A stretch of DNA of 15,583 nucleotides. Origin: Armatimonadota bacterium (GTDB lineage: Bacteria; Armatimonadota; UBA10988; DTZQ01). The stretch's first letter is position 1; every line of letters begins with the position of its first letter. The notes below the pieces were generated by a model, which was not told the DNA's origin, did no database searches, and worked only from the letters and a program-made list of their open reading frames with translations. The stretch is from positions 1-15,583 of the forward strand of contig DTZQ01000393.1 of NCBI GenBank assembly GCA_012961305.1, read 5' to 3'. A program made the translations under genes and the position numbers. Shown piece after piece: positions 7,611-15,504 of the stretch.

Positions 7611-8635
7611 GATGGGCCTCCGGGGCGGAGAGGGAAAGGTATCCGGCACCCCGTTTCTCCGGCCTCCACAATGGCCAGGGCCACTTCCAAGGCCCGCAAA
7701 CCGTCGGCCAGGGAAGCACAGGGCTCCAGGGGCAAGTCTGGGTCACGGATACAGCGGGCGAAGTGCTCGTGCATCAGGAGGGTGGCTCCGTTGCCGCGGA
7801 GGCTCTCGAACTCCAAAGGACAGGACTGGGGCTTCAGCACCCCGCTTTCATCGGGTTCCAGCCGGGCGGCCCGCGGCCCGCCCAAGCCCAAGGCAGCGTA
7901 ACCCCGGCGGCCCACCACCTGATAGGTCACCCCCAGGCCCGCCCCTCCCATGGTGGACACAACGGTGGCGGTGGCTTTGTCCTCGGAGGGGCCGAACTCA
8001 ATGGTAGCGGTGAGCAAGTCAATGGCCTGAGTGTCCGTGTAAATGCCCCGGCGCAGGCAGGCAGAGACGGCAAGGGGCTCCCGGCCCATCACCCACAGAG
8101 CCAGGTCCAAATCGTGGGAAATGTAGTCCATAATCCCACAGAGCGGGTCCGGGAGCAGGTAAGGGAGGCTCATCACCCCCCGCGGACGGTTGATGAGCAT
8201 CTGCACGGGTTCCACCTCCGCCGCGTGAGCCTTCAGGGCTTGCAATTCGGGTCGGAAGCGGCCCTGATAGCCCACTCCCCCGCGCAGTCCTGCCGCCTCC
8301 GCGCAGGCAACCAATTCCCGTGCTTTGTCCAAGTCGTCGGCCAGGGGTTTTTCACACAGGACGTGTTTACCTGCTGCCACCACGTCCAAAGCCAGGTCGG
8401 CGTGAAACTTCGTCGCGGTAACGATGACCACCGATTCAACGTCGGCGGCGGCTAACATTTCCCGATGGTCGGTGTAGTAGCGCACGCCGAACTGGGTAGC
8501 GACTTCCCGGGCCAAATCCTCTATCAGGTCGCACACGGCGACCAGTTCCGCGTTGGCGGCGGCTTGCAGGGCCGGCGCGTGGCCGTTCCGTGTGCGCGGC
8601 CCGCAGCCGATTATCCCCGTACGCACTGGTTCCAT
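7607..8635 (-). CDS. Gfo/Idh/MocA family oxidoreductase (second copy)
   Basis: A 342-residue NAD(P)-dependent dehydrogenase of the same superfamily as the plus-strand gene but only distantly similar. IGCGPRTRNGH (9-19) is the dinucleotide site, with Asp36 ending beta-2 in AVCDL. CEKP (94-97) carries the conserved lysine. GIMDYISHDLDLALWVMG has Asp170, His174 and Asp175 at the position of the family's catalytic His/Asp. An AGGAGGT ribosome site lies four bases before the ATG, inside the nine-base gap to the DUF4838 stop, so translation is probably coupled. Its own stop overlaps the start of the broken gene. In this company it most likely oxidises a monosaccharide released by the sulfatase/DUF4838 pair (inference). 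Confidence 0.9.
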   Translation of the reverse strand: MEPVRTGIIGCGPRTRNGHAPALQAAANAELVAVCDLIEDLAREVATQFGVRYYTDHREMLAAADVESVVIVTATKFHADLALDVVAAGKHVLCEKPLADDLDKARELVACAEAAGLRGGVGYQGRFRPELQALKAHAAEVEPVQMLINRPRGVMSLPYLLPDPLCGIMDYISHDLDLALWVMGREPLAVSACLRRGIYTDTQAIDLLTATIEFGPSEDKATATVVSTMGGAGLGVTYQVVGRRGYAALGLGGPRAARLEPDESGVLKPQSCPLEFESLRGNGATLLMHEHFARCIRDPDLPLEPCASLADGLRALEVALAIVEAGETGCRIPFPLRPGGPS

Positions 8636-8644
8636 AGCACCTCC

Positions 8645-10504
8645 TCACAGTCCGTAGAACTTCAAATACGGGACGTTCAGGGCCCAGGAAAGGCCCAGTT
8701 CCTGATAGAAAGCCTCGCGGACCTGAACCGCCCGCTGGTAGGCCGCCTGGTCACCTCGACCCTCCCGCAAAGCGTGTCGGGCCAGCACCACCTCGCGTTG
8801 GAGTTGGGTGTAACGCAGGCCCTGTTCCAAGAAGGCAATCCGCGCCAGTATTTCGGGTTGGTCTTGGGCCAATGCCCGCGCCCGTTGGAGCAAGGTGCGA
8901 CAGGTCGCCAGTAACTCGTCGGTGTACAATGCGGCTAAGAGGTGCAACGTTCGCTTGCGGTCTATGTACTGCCGGGAAGCAGCCAAACGGTCGGTAGCCT
9001 CCTCCAGCGTCGCGAAGTACTGCCTGACCGGCTCTGCCGCCGGGCCGAACCCCGCCCGGCAGTAGTCCTCAATGATGGCCTCCACGTCCGCCTGGGGGTC
9101 CCACAGCAGTTTAGCCAGCACGTAGTAGTTCAGCCCCTCCGTAGCCCAATTTTGCAAGCAGCCGTCGAAGTCGGTCACCAGCAAGCCCATCCCCACGCAC
9201 CAGCGCAGGTCTTCGGCCAACTTGTGCCCGTAAATTACTGGGAACCCCATCCCGCTCAGGAGCAGGTTGGGCCGCAGGAAGAGGTGCTTGGCCGCCTTCG
9301 CCCAGCCTGCCCAGTACCGCTGCGCGGCGGCTCGGTGGTCCTCGTTGAGGTATCCGAAACCGACGAAGCCGATGAGGACGTTGTCCGGCAACTGGGCCCG
9401 CAGCGGCGGAGTACGGTACACGCTGTAGGCATACGCGCCCAAAAATCGGTTCGGGTGCTCCTTGGCCACCAACTCCGCCACGCGGGCATAGAAGGTCACA
9501 AACCGGTCTGTCAGCGAGGGGTACTCGAAAGTCGAGCCATCAGGCCGTCGCAGGGTCACTTTCTCCGCTTCGGGCACATCCCAGGCGCGGCAGTGGGAGC
9601 ACATACAAAAGGTCGTCCGCCCCCCGTCGTTGGGAGAGATGGAAACGGACTCCAACTGCGGATTGGCTGCCAGTTTGGCCTTGGCCTCTGCTGCTACCAT
9701 GCGAATCAGTTCAGGGTTGGAAACGCACAGCCGGGCCCGGCGGGAGGAAGAACTTTGGTCGCGGCTCCCGTCGGGCTGAAGGGCAAACCATTCAGGATGG
9801 TCGGCCCCAAACCGCTCCCACCAGTTGCCGTAGGCGTGGCCGTAGTTCAGGCGCAGGCTCTGGCCAAGTTTCTGATGCCGCCACCAGGAGGAAGATTCCG
9901 CGTGTTTGGCCAGGAAGTCCTCCTTGGCCCAACCCAAGCGGTCTAATCCCCGCTGTACGCGGTTGTTGTAGCCCAAGTTGCGAATGCGCCGCTGACGCAA
10001 GGGAGGAACGTAGGTCACGTCCAGGGCCTCCACAGTAATCGTGGGACGCCGGGGGATGACCGTCCCCGTCTCCCCCGGCCAGAGCCAACGCACGCCCAGG
10101 TGTTCCAGAAAAGTGCTCACCGCGTAGAGTGTCCCCTTCAGCGGCAGGCCAGTTTCGCTTTCGTCGTCGCCCAAGAGGATGAGCGCCTGGCCCTCCGTCT
10201 TTAGCCGGATGCCCTCCAAGCCTAAGGCCGCAGAGCGCACCCCCCGGGCGGCAGTGAGTTGACTGTCGCCGACAAGTATTAGGGTTTCCCCCCTCGGGGA
10301 CAGTTGATTTTCGGCCACGATGGGCACAGTGGCGCCGGAGATACGCCGCAGGTACTCCTGCAACTCCCCTGCTGCCAGTTGGGCGGCCTCTGAGGGTTCC
10401 GTGGCGATGACTATGCTGCTCGTCGGCTGCCCCTCCCGGACGAGGGTAAGGGCCGATGCCGAAGAGGCAGCCCCCACCAATAACAATCCCCACCAATGTC
10501 TCAT
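8645..10504 (-). CDS. Secreted DUF4838 / alpha-glucuronidase-like glycan protein
   Basis: A 619-residue exported protein. The signal peptide is MRHWWGLLLVGAASSASA, with a likely signal-peptidase site after ASA (residue 18). Residues about 20-160 resemble the N-terminal domain of GH67 alpha-glucuronidases and related families (EAAQLAAGELQEYLRRISG). Residues about 165-490 match DUF4838, with the signature SPNDGG (290-295) followed by a CMCSHC cluster (300-305) and Asp309, and later YCRAGFGPAA (481-490). The last ~120 residues are helical. DUF4838 proteins are thought to be glycoside-hydrolase-like; the substrate is unknown. Start choice: ATG at 10504 has AGGAGGG six bases upstream and opens the signal peptide exactly. 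An upstream ATG at 10537 would add 11 residues and bury the ribosome site. It sits between the sulfatase-like gene and an oxidoreductase, as in a polysaccharide-use operon. Confidence 0.85.
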   Translation of the reverse strand: MRHWWGLLLVGAASSASALTLVREGQPTSSIVIATEPSEAAQLAAGELQEYLRRISGATVPIVAENQLSPRGETLILVGDSQLTAARGVRSAALGLEGIRLKTEGQALILLGDDESETGLPLKGTLYAVSTFLEHLGVRWLWPGETGTVIPRRPTITVEALDVTYVPPLRQRRIRNLGYNNRVQRGLDRLGWAKEDFLAKHAESSSWWRHQKLGQSLRLNYGHAYGNWWERFGADHPEWFALQPDGSRDQSSSSRRARLCVSNPELIRMVAAEAKAKLAANPQLESVSISPNDGGRTTFCMCSHCRAWDVPEAEKVTLRRPDGSTFEYPSLTDRFVTFYARVAELVAKEHPNRFLGAYAYSVYRTPPLRAQLPDNVLIGFVGFGYLNEDHRAAAQRYWAGWAKAAKHLFLRPNLLLSGMGFPVIYGHKLAEDLRWCVGMGLLVTDFDGCLQNWATEGLNYYVLAKLLWDPQADVEAIIEDYCRAGFGPAAEPVRQYFATLEEATDRLAASRQYIDRKRTLHLLAALYTDELLATCRTLLQRARALAQDQPEILARIAFLEQGLRYTQLQREVVLARHALREGRGDQAAYQRAVQVREAFYQELGLSWALNVPYLKFYGL

Positions 10505-10579
10505 GTTTGACCCTCCTGCTTTTTGCCTGAGCGTCAATGCTGGACGGTCGCTTCGTCCACCGGGGCTGTCAGCCGCTCG

Positions 10580-10632
10580 CGGGCTTCCCGAGGCGACAGG
10601 GAGGGCAGCGAACTGAAAACACGCTGCTGCCC
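10580..10632. repeat. Two hairpins between sulfatase and DUF4838 genes
   Basis: The 128-base gap 10505-10632 contains no gene. GCAGCG (10605-10610) pairs with CGCTGC (10622-10627), immediately after the sulfatase stop on the minus strand, and flanking G/C bases can extend the stem with a bulge. A smaller stem, CGGG-CTT-CCCG, covers 10580-10590. Neither is followed by a T-run, so they are more likely mRNA-stabilising or attenuating stems than full terminators. Confidence 0.35.
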
Positions 10633-11964
10633 CTACAGCCTGCTCCGCAGGGCCAGGCGGTCTGCAGGGGTGCGAATTTGCCTCAGGAATTCGACATACC
10701 GGCGGTGGAGTCCTTCCGCCACTTCCCGCTCAGTTTCCAGGCGGTTGCGCTGCTGCTGGGGGTCGGAGGGCAGGTGGTACAACTCATGTGGCCCACCGGG
10801 GCCGTAGTAGTGCAGGCACCATTCCTTTTCGGTGATGACGCTGAGCACCCGTTGCTCCGGTCGGCGCGGCAACTGCCAGGAAGAAATGGCCAAATCCCGC
10901 ACCTGTTCCACCTCTCCCCGCAGGAGCGGGAGCAGACTTCGGCCCGTGCACTCCTCAGGAATGGGCACCCCGGCCGCGTCCAAGATGGTGGGCATGAGGT
11001 CCGGCGCCTGGGCAAAGGCATCGGTACGCACCCCGGCCGGCCCGCCCGGGTAGCGAATCATCAGGGGAATGGCGTTCAACTCCAGATACAGCGGACTTCT
11101 TCCCTTGCCCACCCAGCCGTGCTCGCCCAGCATGAAACCGTGGTCGGTGGTGAAAATGACCATCGCCCTGTCCCGCAGGCCCACTTCGTCAATTTTGTCC
11201 AGCAGTCGGCCCACCCAGCGGTCTACCAGGGTTAGTTCCGCGGCGTACAGGTAGCGCAAGTGCTGGAGTTCCCGCTGGCTGAAAGGTTCGGTGCCCCCGT
11301 AGGCCGGGTAGGGAATGACCTCGCCCTCGTAGTCCGGGTCGTACCGTTCGTAGTAGTACCAGGGCGGGTCCCAGGGTTCGTGGGGGTCGAAGGTATCCAC
11401 GACCAAGCAGAACTTTTCCAACTTGTAGTTGTGCTCCAGCCAAGCCATGGCTTTGCGCATGGTTCGAGCGCAGAAGCGGTCCTCCTCGCTGCGCCACCAG
11501 GCGGTATTGCGGGCGTGCTGCAGGAAGGTAGTGTAAGGATTGCGCAGTTTCTCCGGGGCGCAGGGCAGTTCGATTTTCAGGCTGGCATCGGTGATATAGC
11601 GGTCGTTCTCCTGTCCGCGAATCCACTCCCAACCGGTGAAGCCCTTATCGAAGTTGAACCCGTCCTTAATGATGTGGGGTGTGTCCACGAAAAATTGGGT
11701 GGTAAAGCCCGCCGCCCCTAAGGTAGTGGACAGGGTTACATTGGTGTAGCGCAAGGGCTCCCAGCCATGCTCCGGGAACACGTAAGTGCCGGTGTGTACG
11801 TCCCCTCGGTTAGGCACGGTAGCGTAGGAAGCCGTGTATGCGCGGTCGAAGACCAGGCCCTCCGCTGCGAACCGGTCAAGGTTAGGAGTGCTAATCCATT
11901 CATTGCCGTACGCGCCTAAGAAGTCCCGACGCACGGTGTCAGAGATGATGAGGATGGTGTTCAT
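10633..11964 (-). CDS. Sulfatase-superfamily hydrolase with Thr at the formylglycine site
   Basis: A 443-residue cytosolic-looking protein (no signal peptide) of the alkaline-phosphatase/sulfatase superfamily. Metal and active-site motifs are in order: IISDTVRRDFLGAYGN (6-21) with Asp9, FDPHEPW (192-198) with His195, TTDHGFMLGEHG (272-283) with Asp274, His275 and His282, then GKG with Lys287. The formylglycine motif C/S-x-P-x-R is present as T49-V-P-N-R53, followed by T58-G59. So the residue normally matured to formylglycine is threonine, encoded ACC at about 11820. Such a protein cannot be a standard formylglycine sulfatase. Thr nucleophiles occur in related phosphodiesterases and phosphomutases of the superfamily, so phosphate- or phosphonate-ester hydrolysis is possible. 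AGGAGG lies four bases before ATG. It heads the minus-strand operon. Confidence 0.88.
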   Translation of the reverse strand: MNTILIISDTVRRDFLGAYGNEWISTPNLDRFAAEGLVFDRAYTASYATVPNRGDVHTGTYVFPEHGWEPLRYTNVTLSTTLGAAGFTTQFFVDTPHIIKDGFNFDKGFTGWEWIRGQENDRYITDASLKIELPCAPEKLRNPYTTFLQHARNTAWWRSEEDRFCARTMRKAMAWLEHNYKLEKFCLVVDTFDPHEPWDPPWYYYERYDPDYEGEVIPYPAYGGTEPFSQRELQHLRYLYAAELTLVDRWVGRLLDKIDEVGLRDRAMVIFTTDHGFMLGEHGWVGKGRSPLYLELNAIPLMIRYPGGPAGVRTDAFAQAPDLMPTILDAAGVPIPEECTGRSLLPLLRGEVEQVRDLAISSWQLPRRPEQRVLSVITEKEWCLHYYGPGGPHELYHLPSDPQQQRNRLETEREVAEGLHRRYVEFLRQIRTPADRLALRSRL

Positions 11965-12101
11965 GGCTCCTCCTGTTTAATCCGCAGGCCAAAGGCCCCC
12001 AGCAGGGCTGTAAACTGGCCCCGACGGGAGTACAGAAAACTCTGCGGTTGGAGATACCCTTCTGCCGCTCCCCCCTTTTTCCCGCGGGCGGGGGGAAGCG
12101 A
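11961..12101 (-). pseudogene. Possible C-terminal gene remnant ahead of the sulfatase
   Basis: In the 148-base gap between the kinase stop and the sulfatase start, one minus-strand frame stays open. It reads through the GC-rich repeat (SLPPARGKKGG) into protein-like GYLQPQSFLYSRRGQF (12059-12012), then TALLGAFGLRIKQEEP, and ends at TGA 11963-11961. That TGA overlaps the sulfatase ATG as ATGA, the same overlap seen at other junctions of this operon. No believable start codon exists, and upstream the frame runs into the kinase gene out of phase. It may be the tail of a lost gene or chance. I do not recognise the family. Confidence 0.35.
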
Positions 12102-12105
12102 AGGG
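12073..12105. repeat. GC-rich palindromic repeat, copy A
   Basis: Lies eight bases past the kinase stop. The core is CCCGC-GG-GCGGGGGG followed by AAGCGAAGGG, with CCCTT (12073-12077) pairing AAGGG (12101-12105). It shares GGGCGGGGGGAAGCGAAG exactly with the copy inside the kinase gene. On the kinase strand it can fold into a strong stem and may help end that transcript, but no long T-run follows the stem. Confidence 0.75.
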
Positions 12106-12112
12106 CCCCCGC

Positions 12113-15100
12113 TTATCTTGCCAGCATCCTGGCGATGCAGGCCTGAAACTGTTTGGTGGTGATGGGTTTGCTCATCACCGGTCGGCCGGCGGTTTTCAGG
12201 AACTCCTGGGTCGTTTCCCGGGCCACGTCGCCGGTCAGAAAGACCACCCGCCGGGCCAACTCCGGGCGGCAGGTCTGCAGGGCGGCATAGAGTTCCTGTC
12301 CGGTTAGGCCCGGCATGCGCAGGTCGAGGAAAATCAGGTCGTAATTTTCCCTCTTCAAACGTTCGAGGGCCTCCTGGGGGTCACTTATGGTTTCGATTTG
12401 GTGTCCCGCGGCCTTGCCCATGGCCGCTAATAAATCCAACACCATTTTCTCGTCATCTACCACCAAAAGGCGGGCAGGCTTTAACTTGGTTTTCGGGGCT
12501 GGACTCGCTGGCTGTACCGCCGAGGGGTGCTCTTCCCCGTAGGCAGGCAGCCACACGGTAAAGGTGGCTCCCTGCCCCGGTTGGCTGTGGAAGGTCAACT
12601 GTCCTCCATGCTCCCGCACGATGGTGTGGACGATGGAGAGTCCCAGTCCCGTGCCTTTGCCGGGGTCTTTAGTGGTGAAAAAGGGGTTCAAGATGTGGCT
12701 TTGCACCTCTGGAGGAATGCCTGGCCCGTCGTCCTCCACTTCCAAGACTACCCCCTCTTCCTCCCCAGAGAGACCACCTAACCGCCGCTGGACTCGCACG
12801 GTAATCATACCCCCCTTCTTGGCGTCCACAATGGCATCTTTAGCATTTTGGACCAGGTTGAGCACCGTTTCCTCCAACTGTCCCAAGTTGCCCCACACCG
12901 GCGGCAAGTTTTCGTCGTATTCCGCTACCACGCGCACATTTTCCTTGGCCAACTGGCTTTGGACCAGCCGGAGGGCTTGTTCCACGGCCTCGCGGACGGA
13001 GAGGGGTCGCTTGCTCACTTCCCGCTGGGTGCGGGCGAAGTTCAGCAGGTTCTGGACGATTTCTGCTGCCCGCAGTCCAGCCTGCAAAATCTGCTCCAGG
13101 TCGTTACGCAACCCCTCCTCCAAATCCTCCCTCCCCAGGGCCAAATCGGCGTAACCCACGACCGCCTGCAGGGGGTTGTTGATTTCATGGGCTACCCCGG
13201 CGGCCAACTCGCCGATGGAGGCCAACTTGGACTGGCGGAAAATTTGCTCCTGCCGCTGGCGCTCCTCCGTCAGGTCCCGCAAGGTCAGCACCACTTCCCC
13301 CTCTTTCCCCCCGCGGGCGGGGGGAAGCGAAGAGGGGCCGCTACGGACCAAAGATAAAGTTACCTCGAGCAAGCGAGGCCATTCTGCGCCTATGGTGATT
13401 TCCTGGCGCACCGATTGGCCCGTTTGTACTACTCGTTCCAGCAGGGGCAACAGTTCCACCCCTCCCAGATGGGTCAACCGCTCTGGGCTGGATTCTCCGG
13501 TCAGGGTCTTTAGTAGTTCCCTTGCCGCGGGGTTGGCCACGGCGAGGCGGCCCTCCAAATCCAGAAGCAGGATGCCATCAGTCAGGCTGTGGACTATTGC
13601 CTCCAGGCGCGATTGCTCTGCCTGCAGGAGGGCCTCGAGGCGGTGGACAGCCAAGGCCGTTTGGTTGGCCAGGGCGTAAAACACGCGCATATTTTCCTCG
13701 GCAAAAGCGTGTTCTTGGGTAGAGGCAATACACATCACCCCCAAAGTCTGCTCCTGTACAATCAGCGGAGCGGCGAAAAAGGAGGCCAACGGGGCACTCA
13801 GGGAAGGAGCATGAGCCTCAAATTCCTCGGCTGGATAGACTTTCACCTGCACCTGTTCTATGGGAACCTCGCTTAATTCCTCCACAACGCGCAGGGCCCT
13901 CTCCCGCAGCCAGCGGTAGGCCCCTTCCCTCAGGGGACGGGTGGATTGAATCAGTAGTTCCTTCCTCCGGTCGGTCCACAGGAGGGTGGCGACAACTTCG
14001 TAAGTGACGCTACGGTACAGAGAAGCGTGGACTAATCGCAGCAATTCGTCGTAGTCCAGCACATAGCCTATTCGCTGGCTCAGTTCGTAAAGGGTTTGCA
14101 GTTCGGAAGTACGGGCGGCGACGCGCTGTTCCAGGGTCCGATTGAACTCCTCCAACTCGCGGTAGAGGCGCGCATTTTCCAGGGCGGAGGAGATGAACTG
14201 GCCGAACAGTTGGAAGAATTCCGTGTCTTCCTCCTGCAGCAAATCGGAGAGGAGGGACATTACGCCCCATACTTCACCCCCAGCCAAAAGACCCACCGCC
14301 ATACAGCGATGTACCCCCAGCAGTTCCGTAAGGGCCGGGGTGAGAGCCTTTAGGGGACCGGGCAAGGCCGCACGCACATACTTGGTGATGTCCTCCACAA
14401 AGACTGCCTCCCCTCGCGCCAACTGGTTCCACTGGTCAAAGGCTTTTGTGGACACCTCAAATCCAACTGTGGCCCGCTGGAGCAGGGCCTCCACCTTTTG
14501 CCGTATAGATGTGGCCAAGGCCACCCTTTCCACCCGCAACGCTTCCCGCGCCGGGTCGTAACGCAAAATGTAGCAGGCCACTCCCAAGCGCTTCAACTCC
14601 TCACTGACCGTTTGGAACAGCATCTCCAAGTCCTCAACATGGCGAACTGCCAGACCTACGTTGCGCAGGACGGTAAACAACTCCTCCCGATGTTTGCGTG
14701 AGGTGATGTCGCGCAGAATGACCAGGTCGGCCGGGCGGCCTTCCCACTCTACGGGGGCCGAACTGACTTCGACATATTTGACCGTTCCATCGGCGCACCG
14801 CCAGTGGTATTCCTGCAGGGGCAAGGTACGGTCGCCAGCCTCTGCTGCTGCCTGCCGCTGCCGGGCAATTTCCCGCTCCCGCTCGGAGCCCAACATGGCG
14901 AAGACGTCCAAGGTCTGTCCGGGCTGCCATGGGTATCCGAACAGTTCGGTAAATCGCGGGTTAACGTACACGAACTGGCCGTCCCGAATTACTCCGATGG
15001 CGTCCAGGGATTGTTCCAGTATGGTCCGCCAGCGACGCTCGCTGGCCGCCAACTCCCGTTGCAGTTGTTCCTGTTCCCGCTGGGTTGCCCGGAAGGCTAC

Positions 15101-15460
15101 TGCCCGCCGCACCGCGGCTGGCAATTGGTTCAAGTGCTTCTTGAGCACATAATCATCGGCTCCACGGCGGAGAGCCTCCACGGCAATTTCCTCGCTGCCA
15201 GTGCCGGTGAGGATGATGAAGGGCAAATTGGGCCAACGTTCCCGACAGAGCCGCAGGGCCTCCAATCCGTCGAATTGAGGGAGTTGGTAGTCCGCGATTA
15301 CCACCTCGTATTGGCCCTTTTCCAACTCCCGCCAAAAGGCCTCCGCCTCGGCCACAGTAGTTATTTCCGCTCTCATCCCAGCCCGCTCTAAAGTACCCTG
15401 TACCAAAAGCACATCGGCCGAGCAGTCCTCGACGAGCAAGATACGAAGGGATTCTCCCAT
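12113..15460 (-). CDS. Soluble hybrid histidine kinase (REC-PAS-GAF-GAF-PAS-HK-REC)
   Basis: A 1115-residue multi-domain signalling protein with no membrane segment. Receiver 1 (about 5-122): Glu11/Asp12, phospho-acceptor Asp57 (IADYQLP), Thr85, Lys107. PAS 1 about 140-255. GAF 1 about 275-432. Coiled linker about 433-458. GAF 2 about 465-605. PAS 2 about 617-735. HisKA with His758 in GVAHEINNP. ATPase domain: Asn872 in NLVQNAKDAI, DDGPGI (910-915), FFTTKDPGKGTGLGLSI (927-943). Receiver 2 (about 996-1113): Asp1002/1003, Asp1046 (FLDLRMP), Thr1076, Lys1098. All key residues are intact, so both receivers look able to accept phosphate. ATG at 15460 follows GGGAG by nine bases. Residues about 707-721 in PAS 2 are encoded by an inserted palindromic repeat. 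No separate response regulator or output gene is visible, and the input ligand is unknown. Confidence 0.93.
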   Translation of the reverse strand: MGESLRILLVEDCSADVLLVQGTLERAGMRAEITTVAEAEAFWRELEKGQYEVVIADYQLPQFDGLEALRLCRERWPNLPFIILTGTGSEEIAVEALRRGADDYVLKKHLNQLPAAVRRAVAFRATQREQEQLQRELAASERRWRTILEQSLDAIGVIRDGQFVYVNPRFTELFGYPWQPGQTLDVFAMLGSEREREIARQRQAAAEAGDRTLPLQEYHWRCADGTVKYVEVSSAPVEWEGRPADLVILRDITSRKHREELFTVLRNVGLAVRHVEDLEMLFQTVSEELKRLGVACYILRYDPAREALRVERVALATSIRQKVEALLQRATVGFEVSTKAFDQWNQLARGEAVFVEDITKYVRAALPGPLKALTPALTELLGVHRCMAVGLLAGGEVWGVMSLLSDLLQEEDTEFFQLFGQFISSALENARLYRELEEFNRTLEQRVAARTSELQTLYELSQRIGYVLDYDELLRLVHASLYRSVTYEVVATLLWTDRRKELLIQSTRPLREGAYRWLRERALRVVEELSEVPIEQVQVKVYPAEEFEAHAPSLSAPLASFFAAPLIVQEQTLGVMCIASTQEHAFAEENMRVFYALANQTALAVHRLEALLQAEQSRLEAIVHSLTDGILLLDLEGRLAVANPAARELLKTLTGESSPERLTHLGGVELLPLLERVVQTGQSVRQEITIGAEWPRLLEVTLSLVRSGPSSLPPARGGKEGEVVLTLRDLTEERQRQEQIFRQSKLASIGELAAGVAHEINNPLQAVVGYADLALGREDLEEGLRNDLEQILQAGLRAAEIVQNLLNFARTQREVSKRPLSVREAVEQALRLVQSQLAKENVRVVAEYDENLPPVWGNLGQLEETVLNLVQNAKDAIVDAKKGGMITVRVQRRLGGLSGEEEGVVLEVEDDGPGIPPEVQSHILNPFFTTKDPGKGTGLGLSIVHTIVREHGGQLTFHSQPGQGATFTVWLPAYGEEHPSAVQPASPAPKTKLKPARLLVVDDEKMVLDLLAAMGKAAGHQIETISDPQEALERLKRENYDLIFLDLRMPGLTGQELYAALQTCRPELARRVVFLTGDVARETTQEFLKTAGRPVMSKPITTKQFQACIARMLAR
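13298..13337. repeat. GC-rich palindromic repeat, copy B, in frame inside the kinase gene
   Basis: A 40-base imperfect palindrome. CCCCTCTT (13298-13305) pairs with AAGAGGGG (13330-13337). Inside it, TCCCCCCGC-GG-GCGGGGGGA is perfectly self-complementary around a GG centre, with a few unpaired bases (AGCG region) on the right. It encodes about kinase residues 708-721 (GPSSLPPARGGKEG) between the last two beta strands of PAS 2, where normal PAS domains have a short turn. It is the most complete of the copies. Confidence 0.85.
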
Positions 15461-15504
15461 GGATTATACTCCCACCTTTTACAGTAAGCGCAATACAGGC
15501 CACA

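Noticed and set aside
8942..9946. Plus-strand open frame (334 codons) under the DUF4838 gene
   Set aside because: Antisense shadow; the minus strand carries a signal peptide, domain signatures and a good ribosome site.
15463..15468. TATAAT on the minus strand just before the kinase start as a -10 box
   Set aside because: It ends only two bases before the ATG, so transcription would begin inside codon 2 or 3. The GGGAG ribosome site overlaps it and no good -35 lies at the right distance.
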